A stretch of 64,000 nt of DNA. It comes from Streptomyces sp. NBC_01439. GTDB lineage: Bacteria > Actinomycetota > Actinomycetes > Streptomycetales > Streptomycetaceae. Positions 38,367-46,992 of the stretch are shown in pieces. The notes under the pieces are model-generated. The model did not search any database. It was not told where the DNA came from and saw only the letters and a list, made by a program, of their open reading frames with translations. Made by a program: the position numbers and the translations under genes. The stretch's first letter is position 1. Every line of letters starts with the position of its first letter. The stretch lies in NCBI RefSeq assembly GCF_036227605.1, contig NZ_CP109487.1, positions 7,191,501-7,255,500 on the forward strand, read 5' to 3'.

Positions 38367-40010
38367 ATGTCGGGGACGAACGCGGCCGGGGTCCGGACCC
38401 CTTCCCCCTGGCAGCGGCTGGGCGCCGCCTCCGGTGGGACCAACCGCTGGGTCGTCCTGTCGGTGCTCTGCGTCAGCCTGGTCCTCGTCGCGCTCGACGC
38501 GACGATCCTGCACGTCGCCGTCCCCTCCGTCACCGAGGACCTGCGCCCCGGCTCGATCGAGCTCCTGTGGATCGTCGACGCGTACCCACTGGTCTGCGCC
38601 TCGCTGCTCATCCTCTTCGGCACCCTCGGTGACCGGGTCGGCCGTCGTCGCATCCTGCTCCTCGGCTACGGACTCTTCGGAGTGGCCTCCGCGATAGCGG
38701 CCCTCGCCGACAACGCCCAGGTCCTCATCGCCGCGCGCGCCCTGCTCGGCATCGGCGGCGCGATGATCATGCCCGCCACCCTGTCGATCCTGCGGCAGGT
38801 CTTCCCCGACCGGCGCGAGCGGGCGCTCGCCATCGGCATCTGGACCGCCGTCGCCGCCATCGGCGCGGCCAGCGGACCGGTGCTCGGCGGCTTCCTCATC
38901 GAGCACTTCTGGTGGGGCTCGGTCTTCCTCATCAACATCCCGCTGATGGCACTGATCCTGCCGCTCGGCCGCTGGCTGCTGCCGGAGTCCCGCGGCTCCG
39001 CCGACGGGCCCTGGGACGTCCTCGGCGCGCTGATGGCCGCCGCCGGTGTACTCGGCACGGTGCTCGGGATCAAGCGGCTGGGCGCCGAACGCCGGCTCCT
39101 GGACGCCGAGGCGCTGCTCCCGCTGCTGATCGGCGTGGTGCTGCTCGTGTTCTTCGTGCGGCGCCAGAAGCGGCGCGAGCACCCGCTGATCGACATGCGG
39201 ATGTTCTCGCGGGCCGCCTTCTCCACCTCCGTCGCCTGCATCGTCCTCGCCATGCTGGCCCTGGTCGGCCTGGAGCTGATCGCCGTCCAGTACCTCCAGC
39301 TGGTGCTGCACCTCAGCCCGCTGGAGACCGGTCTGCGACTGCTGCCGCTGACCTTCGCCGCCATGGCCGCGGGCGCCACCGGCTCGTACACCCTGGCCCG
39401 GGTCGGGCCGCGCACGATGGTGTCGCTGGGCTTCGTCCTGACCGGCTGCGCCGTGCTGCTGCTGATGCTCATGGGCCAGCAGGACCGGCCGCTGCTGCTG
39501 ACCGTCGGCTTCATCCTGCTCGGCTTCGGGCTGCAGACCACGCTGTTCGCCGCGTACGAGTCGATGCTGAGCGAGGCCCCGGCGGCCACCGCGGGCGGTG
39601 CGGCCTCGATCGGCGAGACCTCGTACCAGCTGGGCGCGGGCATCGGCATCGCGCTGTTGGGCAGCGTGATGAACGCGGCGTACCGGCCGGGGCTCATGGA
39701 CGTGCCGGGGGTGTCAGTGGCGGATTCGGCGAGGGCGGCGAATTCTCTGGGCGAGGCCTACCAGATCGCCGCGCACCTCGGGGGGCCGGCGGGGGCGTCG
39801 CTCCATGCGGCGGCGCGGCAGTCGTTCGTGCACGGCCTGCACGTGACGCTGCTGGTGAGCGCGGTGCTGTTGTTCGCGGGCGCGGTGATGGCGCTGAAGC
39901 TGCCGCGGGCGATGGAATGCGGGGCGGCGGAGGAGGAAGCGGCGGAGGTGCGGTTGCCCGCGCAGGTGAAGGGGGAGGCGCGGCCGACCCCGGTCGAGCA
40001 GGCGGGCTGA
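38367..40010 (+). CDS. MFS drug transporter, DHA2 (14-TM) type
   Basis: Proton-driven exporter in the inner membrane. 547 residues, about 14 hydrophobic helices. Hallmarks: LDATILHVAVPSVTEDLRP in TM1 (DHA2 motif D1), GDRVGRRRILLLGYGLFG (motif A in the loop 2-3), and TAVAAIGAASGPVLGGFLIE (motif C, antiporter). ATG 38367 has GGGAGGT 6 nt upstream. No regulator is adjacent, so induction is unclear. Likely substrates are hydrophobic antibiotics or dyes. Confidence 0.92.
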   Translation: MSGTNAAGVRTPSPWQRLGAASGGTNRWVVLSVLCVSLVLVALDATILHVAVPSVTEDLRPGSIELLWIVDAYPLVCASLLILFGTLGDRVGRRRILLLGYGLFGVASAIAALADNAQVLIAARALLGIGGAMIMPATLSILRQVFPDRRERALAIGIWTAVAAIGAASGPVLGGFLIEHFWWGSVFLINIPLMALILPLGRWLLPESRGSADGPWDVLGALMAAAGVLGTVLGIKRLGAERRLLDAEALLPLLIGVVLLVFFVRRQKRREHPLIDMRMFSRAAFSTSVACIVLAMLALVGLELIAVQYLQLVLHLSPLETGLRLLPLTFAAMAAGATGSYTLARVGPRTMVSLGFVLTGCAVLLLMLMGQQDRPLLLTVGFILLGFGLQTTLFAAYESMLSEAPAATAGGAASIGETSYQLGAGIGIALLGSVMNAAYRPGLMDVPGVSVADSARAANSLGEAYQIAAHLGGPAGASLHAAARQSFVHGLHVTLLVSAVLLFAGAVMALKLPRAMECGAAEEEAAEVRLPAQVKGEARPTPVEQAG

Positions 40011-40049
40011 CGCCGTCCGGTGTTTCCGGGTGCGCCTTGCCGGGTGCGC

Positions 40050-40125
40050 CGCCGTTGCCGGGGGGCGCTACCCCCGGACCCCCGCGCCTCAAACTCCCCC
40101 AGCTACCGCTGGGAGGGACCCCGAG
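40050..40125. repeat. Dispersed Streptomyces intergenic element
   Basis: Contains CCCGCGCCTCAAACTCCCCC followed by AGCTACCGCTGGGAGGG, a common hairpin-forming repeat in Streptomyces spacers. It is related to the element at 3410-3511. Probably a transcription stop after the MFS gene. Confidence 0.6.
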
Positions 40126-40235
40126 GGGGCCGGGTTGGTGCGGCGGGGGCTGGATTTGCCCGGCCGGGGCGCATAGCTTCGGGCGAGCGCAAAACTTGCG
40201 TTGCTAGGTTCTGTCTCAGGCCGCCGGGAGGCCCA

Positions 40236-41408
40236 GTGTCCGCGTTCCTGCCCCATGATCCGCTCGGGCTCGATGAGCTCCTCGGGCCCGAGGACCTCGC
40301 CGTTCGGGACACCGTCCGCGCCTGGGCCGCCGACCGGGTGCTGCCGAACATCGCGCAGTGGTACGAGAGCGGCGAGCTGCCCGGCATCCGCGAGCTGGCC
40401 CGGGAGCTCGGTGGCATCGGAGCGCTCGGGATGTCCCTCCAGGGCTACGGGTGTGCCGGCGCCAGCGCCGTGCAGTACGGGCTCGCCTGCCTGGAGCTGG
40501 AGGCCGCCGACTCCGGGATCCGCTCGCTCGTGTCGGTGCAGGGGTCGCTCGCCATGTACGCGATCTGGAAGTACGGCTCCGAGGAGCAGAAGCAGCGCTG
40601 GCTGCCCGGCATGGCCGCGGGCGAGCTGATCGGCTGCTTCGGGCTGACCGAGCCCGACGTGGGTTCGGACCCGGCGGCGATGAAGACCCATGCCAAGCGC
40701 GACGGCACCGACTGGGTGCTGAACGGCCGCAAGATGTGGATCACCAACGGTTCCGTCGCGGCGGTCGCCGTGGTGTGGGCGCAGACCGACGAGGGGATCC
40801 GCGGTTTCGCGGTGCCCACCGACACGCCCGGGTTCTCCGCGCCGGAGATCAAGCACAAGTGGTCGCTGCGGGCCAGCGTCACGAGCGAGCTGGTGATGGA
40901 CGACGTACGACTGCCCGCCGACGCGGTGCTGCCGCTGGTCACCGGCCTCAAGGGGCCGCTCGGCTGCCTCAGCCACGCGCGTTACGGGATCATCTGGGGA
41001 TCCATGGGCGCGGCGCGGGCCAGTTTCGAGTCCGCGCTCGACTACGCGAGGACGCGGGAGCAGTTCGGCAAGCCGATCGGCGGTTTCCAGCTCACCCAGG
41101 CCAAGCTCGCGGACATGGCCCTGGAGCTCCACAAGGGCATCCTGCTCGCCCACCACCTGGGCCGGCGCATGGACGCGGGCACCCTGCGGCCGGAGCAGAT
41201 CAGCTTCGGCAAGCTCAACAACGTCCGCGAGGCCATCGAGATCTGTCGCACCGCGCGGACCATCCTCGGCGCCAACGGGATCTCCCTCGAGTACCCCGTC
41301 ATGCGGCACGCCACCAACCTCGAATCGGTGCTCACCTACGAGGGCACCGTCGAGATGCACCAGCTGGTGCTGGGCAAGGCACTCACCGGTCTGGACGCCT
41401 TCCGGTGA
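40236..41408 (+). CDS. Acyl-CoA dehydrogenase, glutaryl-CoA dehydrogenase type
   Basis: FAD-dependent oxidation of an acyl-CoA. 390 residues. The flavin/substrate signature CFGLTEPDVGSDPAAMKTHA and WVLNGRKMWITNGS are present, and DYARTREQFGKPIGGFQLTQ precedes the C-terminal helical domain. The catalytic Glu lies in VLTYEGTVEMHQLVLGKALT within RHATNLESVLTYEGT, which closely matches glutaryl-CoA dehydrogenase, so decarboxylating oxidation of glutaryl-CoA to crotonyl-CoA (lysine/tryptophan catabolism) is likely. GTG 40236 has GGGAGG just upstream. Monocistronic. Confidence 0.9.
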   Translation: MSAFLPHDPLGLDELLGPEDLAVRDTVRAWAADRVLPNIAQWYESGELPGIRELARELGGIGALGMSLQGYGCAGASAVQYGLACLELEAADSGIRSLVSVQGSLAMYAIWKYGSEEQKQRWLPGMAAGELIGCFGLTEPDVGSDPAAMKTHAKRDGTDWVLNGRKMWITNGSVAAVAVVWAQTDEGIRGFAVPTDTPGFSAPEIKHKWSLRASVTSELVMDDVRLPADAVLPLVTGLKGPLGCLSHARYGIIWGSMGAARASFESALDYARTREQFGKPIGGFQLTQAKLADMALELHKGILLAHHLGRRMDAGTLRPEQISFGKLNNVREAIEICRTARTILGANGISLEYPVMRHATNLESVLTYEGTVEMHQLVLGKALTGLDAFR

Positions 41409-41429
41409 GGATCGCCCCCGCCCCCGGGC

Positions 41430-41879
41430 TCAGCTCTGGTTGAAGAAGTCGCGCGAGCGGCCGCCCGCTTCGCCGCTGACGATCTGGGTGTCGGCCGGGG
41501 TCAGGAGGAAGACCCTGGTCGCCACCCGCTCGATCGAACCGCGCAGCCCGAAGGTCAGTCCGGCCGCGAAGTCGACGACGCGCTTCGCGTCACCCGGGTC
41601 CATCGACGACAGGTTGACGATCACCGGGACTCCGTCGCGGAACAGCTCGCCGATGCCCCGCGCGTCACGGAAACCGTCCGGGGTGACCGTCGCGATGCGA
41701 CGGCCGTGCTCCACGGCCGACTCGGAGGCCACCCGCACCCGGGGGTCGGTGACCCACTGCTCGCCGGGGCCGGCCACCGAACCCTGGGCGGCCTCCGCGT
41801 AGTCGTCGTCGTAGTAGCGATCGTCGTCGCTGTCCTCCACGAGACCCAGCCAGGCACTCGCCTTGCGCACCGAACCCAT
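41430..41879 (-). CDS. SepF family cell-division protein (paralogue)
   Basis: SepF anchors FtsZ to the membrane and aligns filaments. 149 residues. Acidic N-terminal part ([20 protein letters not shown]), then the SepF core [40 protein letters not shown] and [11 protein letters not shown]. The N-terminus ([16 protein letters not shown]) could form the membrane-targeting amphipathic helix. It lies away from the dcw cluster, so this is one of the extra SepF proteins of Streptomyces. ATG 41879 has a perfect AAGGAGG. Confidence 0.9.
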   Translation of the reverse strand: MGSVRKASAWLGLVEDSDDDRYYDDDYAEAAQGSVAGPGEQWVTDPRVRVASESAVEHGRRIATVTPDGFRDARGIGELFRDGVPVIVNLSSMDPGDAKRVVDFAAGLTFGLRGSIERVATRVFLLTPADTQIVSGEAGGRSRDFFNQS

Positions 41880-42163
41880 GGACTGCCTCCTTTCACCGCG
41901 GTCAGTCTGTCTTCTCTCCGCTGCCCCTATGCTCGTCCATGATGCTGACAACGCGCCAAGTGGATAGCCGCCGCGCACGGGTTTCGTGACGGTACTGGTG
42001 CAGAACATCCGTTGCACGGTCAAGGATCCTGGTCACTACCACTGCTGACTGAGTGAAAATACGACTGCTGCGGCCTTACGGGTGAGCGACGCGGACGTAC
42101 GGGTGAAACGAGCGGGTCGATACGATGCCCGGCAAGCACGCGTACGACACACGGGGGAGCAGC

Positions 42164-43495
42164 TTGTTCGGCATAGTGAGACCTTGCACGCACCGGCTTG
42201 GAGAACGGTTCAAGGCGGAGTGGATGGCCCATCTGTGCGGGCTCTGCCTGGCACTTCGGGGAGATCACGGACAGTTCGCCAGGATCGTGACGAACTATGA
42301 CGGGCTGCTCGTTTCCGTTCTGACGGAGGCTCAGTCGGGCACCGCGCCCGAGGGCCGGCGCACTGCGGGGCCCTGCCCGCTGCGCGGGATGCGCACCGCC
42401 TCGGTGGCCCAGGGCGAGGGGGCGCGGCTCGCCGCCGCCGTCTCGCTGGTGCTCGCCTCCGCCAAGGTGCGCGACCACGTGGCGGACCGGGACGGGCTGT
42501 TGGCCCGTGCTCCCATAGCCGCCGCCGCGCGCAAGGTGGCCCGCGGCTGGGACCGGGCCGGAGCCCGCACCGGGGCCTCGCTCGGCTTCGACACCGCCGT
42601 GCTCGTCGACGCCGTGGACCGGCAGGCGGGCATCGAGACGCTCGCGGGCCCCGGCACTCCCGTGCTCGTGGTGACCGAGCCGACGGAGACCGCGACGGCC
42701 GCCGCTTTCGCGCATACCGCGCAGCTGGCCGGACGTCCAGGTAACGCCGCCGCGCTGGCCGAGGCCGGCCGGTACTTCGGGCGGCTCGCGCACCTGCTGG
42801 ACGCGGTGGAGGACCAGGGCGCCGACGCCGTCGCGGGCGCCTGGAACCCGCTCACCGCCACCGGGACCTCGCTCACCGAGGCCCGCAGGCTCTGCGACGA
42901 CGCCCTCCACGGCATCAAGCTCGCGCTGCGCGAGGTCGAGTTCACGGACGCGGGGCTCGCCCACCGGCTGCTCGTGCACGAGCTGCGCACCTCGGTGGAC
43001 CGGGCCTTCGGCACCGGCAGTTGCGGCCACACGGCAACGGCCTCCGCCGGACAGGGCGGCAACCCGTACGCGGGCCAGCCGTACGGTGGCCAGGGCCAGG
43101 GCCAGAACCCGTACGGCGGGGCTTCGTACGGTGGAGCTCCGTACGGTGGAGCTCCGTACGGTGGGGGAGCGGGCGGCCCCGGGATGCCGCCGACGGGCCC
43201 GGGCGGATTCGGTGGCGCGCCGCCCCCGCAGCGGCCGCGCCGCGGACTGCTCGCGGGCTGCGCGGTGGCCATCGGGCTGTTCTGCACCTGCCAGCTGTGC
43301 TGCACCGATTACGAGGGGCCGTGGTCCCGGAAGAAGCGGGACGCGTGGTGCAACGCCTGCGACTGCTGCAACTGTTGCAACGGCACCAACCATTCCGGCA
43401 GCGGGAGCGGGGGGAGCGGCGGCGGTGGTGGCGGCGGTGGTGGCGGTGGTGGCGACGGCTGCTGCAGCTGTGACTGCTGCGGCTGCGACTGCTGA
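42164..43495 (+). CDS. DUF5685 protein with Cys-rich C-terminus
   Basis: 443 residues, function unknown. The N-terminal ~290 residues form the conserved part: FGIVRPCTHRLGERFKAEWM, LCGLCLALRGDHGQFARIVT, NYDGLLVSVLTEAQ, then mostly helical Ala-rich sequence to VHELRTSVDRAF. A Gly/Tyr-rich linker with PYGG repeats follows. The last ~90 residues contain over 20 Cys (LFCTCQLCCTDYEG, CNACDCCNCCNG, CCSCDCCGCDC) separated by a poly-Gly run. The Cys clusters could bind metal or be lipidated/palmitoylated-like. TTG 42164 is chosen for GGGGGAG 5 nt upstream and for family homology. Confidence 0.8.
   Translation: MFGIVRPCTHRLGERFKAEWMAHLCGLCLALRGDHGQFARIVTNYDGLLVSVLTEAQSGTAPEGRRTAGPCPLRGMRTASVAQGEGARLAAAVSLVLASAKVRDHVADRDGLLARAPIAAAARKVARGWDRAGARTGASLGFDTAVLVDAVDRQAGIETLAGPGTPVLVVTEPTETATAAAFAHTAQLAGRPGNAAALAEAGRYFGRLAHLLDAVEDQGADAVAGAWNPLTATGTSLTEARRLCDDALHGIKLALREVEFTDAGLAHRLLVHELRTSVDRAFGTGSCGHTATASAGQGGNPYAGQPYGGQGQGQNPYGGASYGGAPYGGAPYGGGAGGPGMPPTGPGGFGGAPPPQRPRRGLLAGCAVAIGLFCTCQLCCTDYEGPWSRKKRDAWCNACDCCNCCNGTNHSGSGSGGSGGGGGGGGGGGGDGCCSCDCCGCDC
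43111..43170 (+). repeat. 15-nt tandem repeat in the DUF5685 gene
   Basis: Four copies of a GTACGGTGGAGCTCC-type unit; copies 2 and 3 are identical, 1 and 4 diverged. They encode the PYGG-A/S repeats of the linker. Length may vary between strains. Confidence 0.85.
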
Positions 43496-43514
43496 GGCCC
43501 TTTCAGATTTCACA

Positions 43515-43551
43515 GGTCCGGACGGCGTACGGGGGGATTCCCGTCCGGACC
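43515..43551 (+). terminator. Hairpin after the DUF5685 gene
   Basis: 11-bp stem GGTCCGGACGG/CCGTCCGGACC with a 15-nt loop, 19 nt after the stop. Confidence 0.6.
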
Positions 43552-43572
43552 GGTGTGGAAGGGGTGAGCGGG

Positions 43573-44397
43573 ATGAGCGACGACGCAGACGACCCGCACG
43601 CCGCGCGGCGGGAACGGCACGAGCGCAGGGCGGCGGCCGTGTCCGCACCCTGCGGCCCCCTTGCGCTGACCGGAACCCCCCGGCTCGCCGACCACCCGGA
43701 AGGTCGAATTCCGGCCGTTCCGGGGCAGTGGCGCCGGACGGAGGGCGGCGGTGCACCGACCGCCACCGCCGGGGACTCCTTGAGCCTCGACGGCGAGCCC
43801 TTCGCCGGTGACGTCGTACCGACCGCCGACGAGACCCCGCCCGCGCCCTCCCGGCTCTCCGTCGGGGAGCTCCGGATCGCGATGATCCGACGCGAGGGGG
43901 AGCGGGGCGTCCGCGTCCACGACCCCGACTCCCGGGCCCGCCGGGCCCGCGCCGGCGACGGAGCCACCCCCTACGACCCCGCCTTCGTACGGCCGGGGCG
44001 ATTTCGGCCGTACGCCGAGGACCGGAGCGTCCAGGCGGAGAACACCGACGGGCGGGCGCGCGGCCTCGACCCCGGCGGAGAGCCGGTCTTCTCCTTCGGG
44101 GGAGCCGGCCGCACCCTCCAGGTCGCCGTCGACGCCGACGGCGACAGCCTCTGGACCGGCTTCGGCGACGCCACCGGCGGGCGCCCCGGCCCCCGCCCCC
44201 GCCCCCGTTTCCCGAAGCCCGGCATACCCGACGCGCGGGGCGCGATCGCGGTGGACTCCCACCACTCCGCGCTGCCTCACTGCGCCTTCGCGGACCGCTT
44301 CACCTGCCGTTTCCCGCCGCCCGGAAACACGCTTCCCTTCGAGGCGGCGGCGGCGGGCGGGCGGAGGCTGAAAGCCGCTCTTGCTACCGGTATCTGA
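43573..44397 (+). CDS. DUF1684 family protein
   Basis: 274 residues, function unknown. Family features: an N-terminal CGPLALTGTPRLADHPEGRI segment, IRREGERGVRVHDPDSRARR, PYDPAFVRPGRFRPYAEDRS, and a C-terminal PHCAFADRFTCRFPPPGNTL. In well-conserved members the region before this motif reads like an RFxxxxPPDxxG...VDFNRAxxPPCAF; here it is RPRFPKPGIPDARG...VDSHHSALPHCAF. Several consensus positions are therefore substituted, so the gene may be drifting. ATG 43573 has GGAAGGGG 8 nt upstream. Cytoplasmic. Confidence 0.72.
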   Translation: MSDDADDPHAARRERHERRAAAVSAPCGPLALTGTPRLADHPEGRIPAVPGQWRRTEGGGAPTATAGDSLSLDGEPFAGDVVPTADETPPAPSRLSVGELRIAMIRREGERGVRVHDPDSRARRARAGDGATPYDPAFVRPGRFRPYAEDRSVQAENTDGRARGLDPGGEPVFSFGGAGRTLQVAVDADGDSLWTGFGDATGGRPGPRPRPRFPKPGIPDARGAIAVDSHHSALPHCAFADRFTCRFPPPGNTLPFEAAAAGGRRLKAALATGI

Positions 44398-44532
44398 CGA
44401 CAGGACACTCCCGACAGCGCTTGTCAGGGACACGGCCAAAGTTTATGCGCCCGCCGTGCCCCCGGCTGCGCCTCACGGGCTCTGGCACCCCCACAACCGT
44501 CGGGCCCCCGAACCTCTCCAGGAGGACGAGAA

Positions 44533-45417
44533 GTGAGGATCAAGCGCATGACCCGTACCAGGCTGCTCGCGGCGGCCACCGGCCTGGCTGCCGCCGCAGC
44601 GCTCGCCGTCCCCACGGCCGCGAGCGCGGACCCGCGGGACGGCGGATTCAGCGCCGACCAGCTCGCCTCGGCCGGCGCATCCGTCCTGCGCGCCGACGTG
44701 GCGGGCACTGCCTGGCACACCGACCCCGCCACCGGAACCCTCGTGGTCTCCGCCGACTCCACGGTTCCCGAAGCCGGTATCGCGAGAATCAAGCGCGAGG
44801 CCGGAGCCGACGTCGGAGCACTGCGCATCGAACGCATCCCCGGCAAGCTCACCAAACTGGTCTCCGGCGGCGACGCCATCTACGCCACGAGCTGGCGCTG
44901 TTCGCTGGGCTTCAACGTGCGCAGCGGCAGCAACTACTACGCCCTGACCGCCGGCCACTGCACCGACGGCGCGGGTACCTGGTGGAGCAACTCCGCCCGC
45001 ACCACCGTCGTGGGCTCCACGGTCGGCTCCAGCTTCCCGACCAACGACTACGGCCTCATCAAGTACGCCAGCAACACGCCGGTGCCCCCCGGCACCGTCG
45101 GCAGCCAGGACATCACCAGCGCCGTGAACGCCACGGTCAACATGTCGGTGACCAGGCGCGGGTCCACCACCGGTATCCACAGCGGCCGGGTCACCGGGCT
45201 CAACGCCACCGTCAACTACGGCGGCGGCGACATCGTCTACGGCATGATCCGCACCAACGTGTGCGCCGAACCCGGCGACAGCGGCGGCCCGCTCTACTCG
45301 GGCGCCCGTGCCGTCGGCCTCACCTCCGGCGGCAGCGGCAACTGCTCCTCGGGCGGGACGACCTTCTTCCAGCCCGTGGTCGAAGCCCTCAACGCCTATG
45401 GGGTCAGCGTCTACTGA
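44533..45417 (+). CDS. Secreted S1 serine protease, streptogrisin-like
   Basis: Extracellular chymotrypsin-fold protease, made as a 294-residue prepro-protein. Sec signal about residues 1-32 ([20 protein letters not shown], cleaved after ASA). A short propeptide of about 80 residues follows, ending near LTKLVSGG. The mature enzyme has His in [10 protein letters not shown], Asp in [10 protein letters not shown] and Ser in [14 protein letters not shown]. Cys pairs CSLGF/TAGHC and NVC/SGNC match the streptogrisin disulphides. GTG 44533 has GGAGGA upstream. Likely auto-processed after export. Confidence 0.95.
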   Translation: MRIKRMTRTRLLAAATGLAAAAALAVPTAASADPRDGGFSADQLASAGASVLRADVAGTAWHTDPATGTLVVSADSTVPEAGIARIKREAGADVGALRIERIPGKLTKLVSGGDAIYATSWRCSLGFNVRSGSNYYALTAGHCTDGAGTWWSNSARTTVVGSTVGSSFPTNDYGLIKYASNTPVPPGTVGSQDITSAVNATVNMSVTRRGSTTGIHSGRVTGLNATVNYGGGDIVYGMIRTNVCAEPGDSGGPLYSGARAVGLTSGGSGNCSSGGTTFFQPVVEALNAYGVSVY

Positions 45418-45514
45418 CGATGACTCACGCGCCCCCGCCGCACCCCTGGACGTCCTCCCGCCTTCTGGGAGGATGTTCGGGGCGGCCGTGTCCACGGGGG
45501 AGGCTGGTTTCTGC

Positions 45515-45994
45515 ATGAAACGCATCGGCGTGACCGGACACCGAGCCATTCCCGACTCGGTGCTCGGCCATGTGGAGGACGGGCTGCGGGCCGTCCTGGG
45601 CGACCACGAAGGACCGTTGGAGGCCTTCTCCAGCCTCGCCGAGGGAGCGGACCAGCTGTTCGCGGCCATCGCCCTCGAGAACGGCGCCGACCTCACGGTG
45701 GTGATCCCCAGCGGGGACTACGAGGACGCCTTCGAGGGTGCCGAGGCCCTCGCCCGCTACCGGGGCCTGAAGAACCGGGCCACCCAGGAGGTCCGAATGG
45801 ACTTCGCCCGCTCCACGGACGAGGCCTACTACGCCGCCGGCACCTACATAGCCGACTCCTGCGACCGGATCGTCGCCGTCTGGGACGGACAGCCCGCCCG
45901 CGGCCACGGCGGCACCGCCGAGATCGTCGCCTACGCGCGGGCGCTCGGCAAACCGGTCACCGTCATCTGGCGCGAGGGCGTGACCCGGGACTGA
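45515..45994 (+). CDS. SLOG-like (DprA/LOG superfamily) nucleotide-binding protein
   Basis: 159-residue single-domain protein. The start KRIGVTGHRAIPDSVLGHVE resembles the first beta strand and loop of SLOG Rossmannoid proteins (VTGxR). FSSLAEGADQLFAAIALENG, LTVVIPSGDYEDAF, and YIADSCDRIVAVWDGQPARG then HGGTAEIVAYARALGKPVTV (the GGT region) follow the fold order. SLOG domains are predicted or shown to bind nucleotide-derived ligands such as ADP-ribose species in conflict systems. It lies tail to tail, 16 nt from a SLATT membrane protein. ATG 45515 has GGGGGAGG 11 nt upstream; GTG 45488 and ATG 45473 are other options. Confidence 0.72.
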   Translation: MKRIGVTGHRAIPDSVLGHVEDGLRAVLGDHEGPLEAFSSLAEGADQLFAAIALENGADLTVVIPSGDYEDAFEGAEALARYRGLKNRATQEVRMDFARSTDEAYYAAGTYIADSCDRIVAVWDGQPARGHGGTAEIVAYARALGKPVTVIWREGVTRD

Positions 45995-46010
45995 GCCACG
46001 CCCCCCGTCC

Positions 46011-46919
46011 TCAACTGCTGTGCCGGGCCAGCCAGTCCGTGTGCTGCGGAGACACGTACCGCTCCGTCTCGTACACCGACGAAGGCCACTGCGACTCGGT
46101 GATGGTCGTCTGCATCACGACCATCATCGCCGCCAGGTCCTGCTCGATCAGCGTGTGCGCCTCGATCAGCGGATGGTGGCGCCGCACCTCATTCCAGGCG
46201 ATCCCGGCCGCCGCCGCCGCGCTCAGCAGCGCGGTCAGCCTCGGCCCCGGACCCGAACCGAACGACCCCAGCAGCGCGAACAGCAGTGCCAGACAGGTCA
46301 GCAGCACGATCGTCCACGACCACAGGTTCGTCGCCCGCCGGGACACCTCCGTCCGCCGTCGGTACCAGTTGCGCTGCTCGATCAGCCGGTCCCGGACGTA
46401 CGTCTCGCGCCGCGCCTGGTAGTCCATCCCGCGCAGCCGCTGCATCGCGCCGGTGATCTCCCCGCCCTCCGGCACCGTCCCGGCGGCCCGCGGATCCTCC
46501 CAGCCCATCTTCCGCAGCTCGGCCAGACCCGCCTCCAACCGGGTCCGGTACGTCGCCTCGGGCGTGGCGACCTCACTGCCGAACGGCGCCCCGTGCACCG
46601 CGTACCGCCAGGCCAGGGACTTGATGAACTCCGCCGCACTGCGGTTGAGCTGCCACTGCGGGCGGGCCCGGCGCCGCGTCGCCCGCATCCCCACCCCCAG
46701 CACCCCCACGTACGAGAGCACGCTCAACAGCCCGAAGAGGTACATCGAGCCCAGCTTCGGCCCGGCGGGCAGCGCGGCGGCCGCCGCGGCCGCGACCAGC
46801 AGCAACAACTGGGCGCGGGTGGCCTGGGTCGATTCCCGCTGCCGGGAGATCGCCGCCTGGTCGGTGTGGTGGAAGAGGGCCGGCAGGTCCTCGCTTCGAA
46901 AGGTCATGCTGTCGGTCAC
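46011..46919 (-). CDS. DUF4231/SLATT-type membrane protein
   Basis: 302 residues. SLATT (SMODS and SLOG-associating 2TM) proteins are predicted pore-forming effectors. An N-terminal cytoplasmic segment precedes a hydrophobic pair (QLLLLVAAAAAAALPAG and MYLFGLLSVLSYVGVLGVGM). A soluble middle (EFIKSLAWRYAVHGAPFGSE to QRLRGMDYQARRETYVRDRL) resembles DUF4231. A second TM pair (SWTIVLLTCLALLFALLG, LTALLSAAAAAGIAWNE) precedes a helical C-terminus (HTLIEQDLAAMMVVMQTTIT). GTG 46919 or ATG 46907. It follows fxsT on the same strand after 73 nt with a hairpin between. Confidence 0.75.
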   Translation of the reverse strand: MTDSMTFRSEDLPALFHHTDQAAISRQRESTQATRAQLLLLVAAAAAAALPAGPKLGSMYLFGLLSVLSYVGVLGVGMRATRRRARPQWQLNRSAAEFIKSLAWRYAVHGAPFGSEVATPEATYRTRLEAGLAELRKMGWEDPRAAGTVPEGGEITGAMQRLRGMDYQARRETYVRDRLIEQRNWYRRRTEVSRRATNLWSWTIVLLTCLALLFALLGSFGSGPGPRLTALLSAAAAAGIAWNEVRRHHPLIEAHTLIEQDLAAMMVVMQTTITESQWPSSVYETERYVSPQHTDWLARHSS

Positions 46920-46947
46920 AGCGCCCCCCTACTGTCGGGTGGCGGCC

Positions 46948-46979
46948 GGCGGGGGCCCCGCGGTCGCGGAGCCCCCGCC
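46948..46979 (-). terminator. Hairpin between fxsT and the SLATT gene
   Basis: 9-bp stem GGCGGGGGC/GCCCCCGCC with a 14-nt loop that can itself pair (CCGCGG/CCGCGA-like). It could attenuate read-through from fxs genes into the SLATT gene. Confidence 0.5.
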
Positions 46980-46992
46980 GCCCGCCGTCGGA

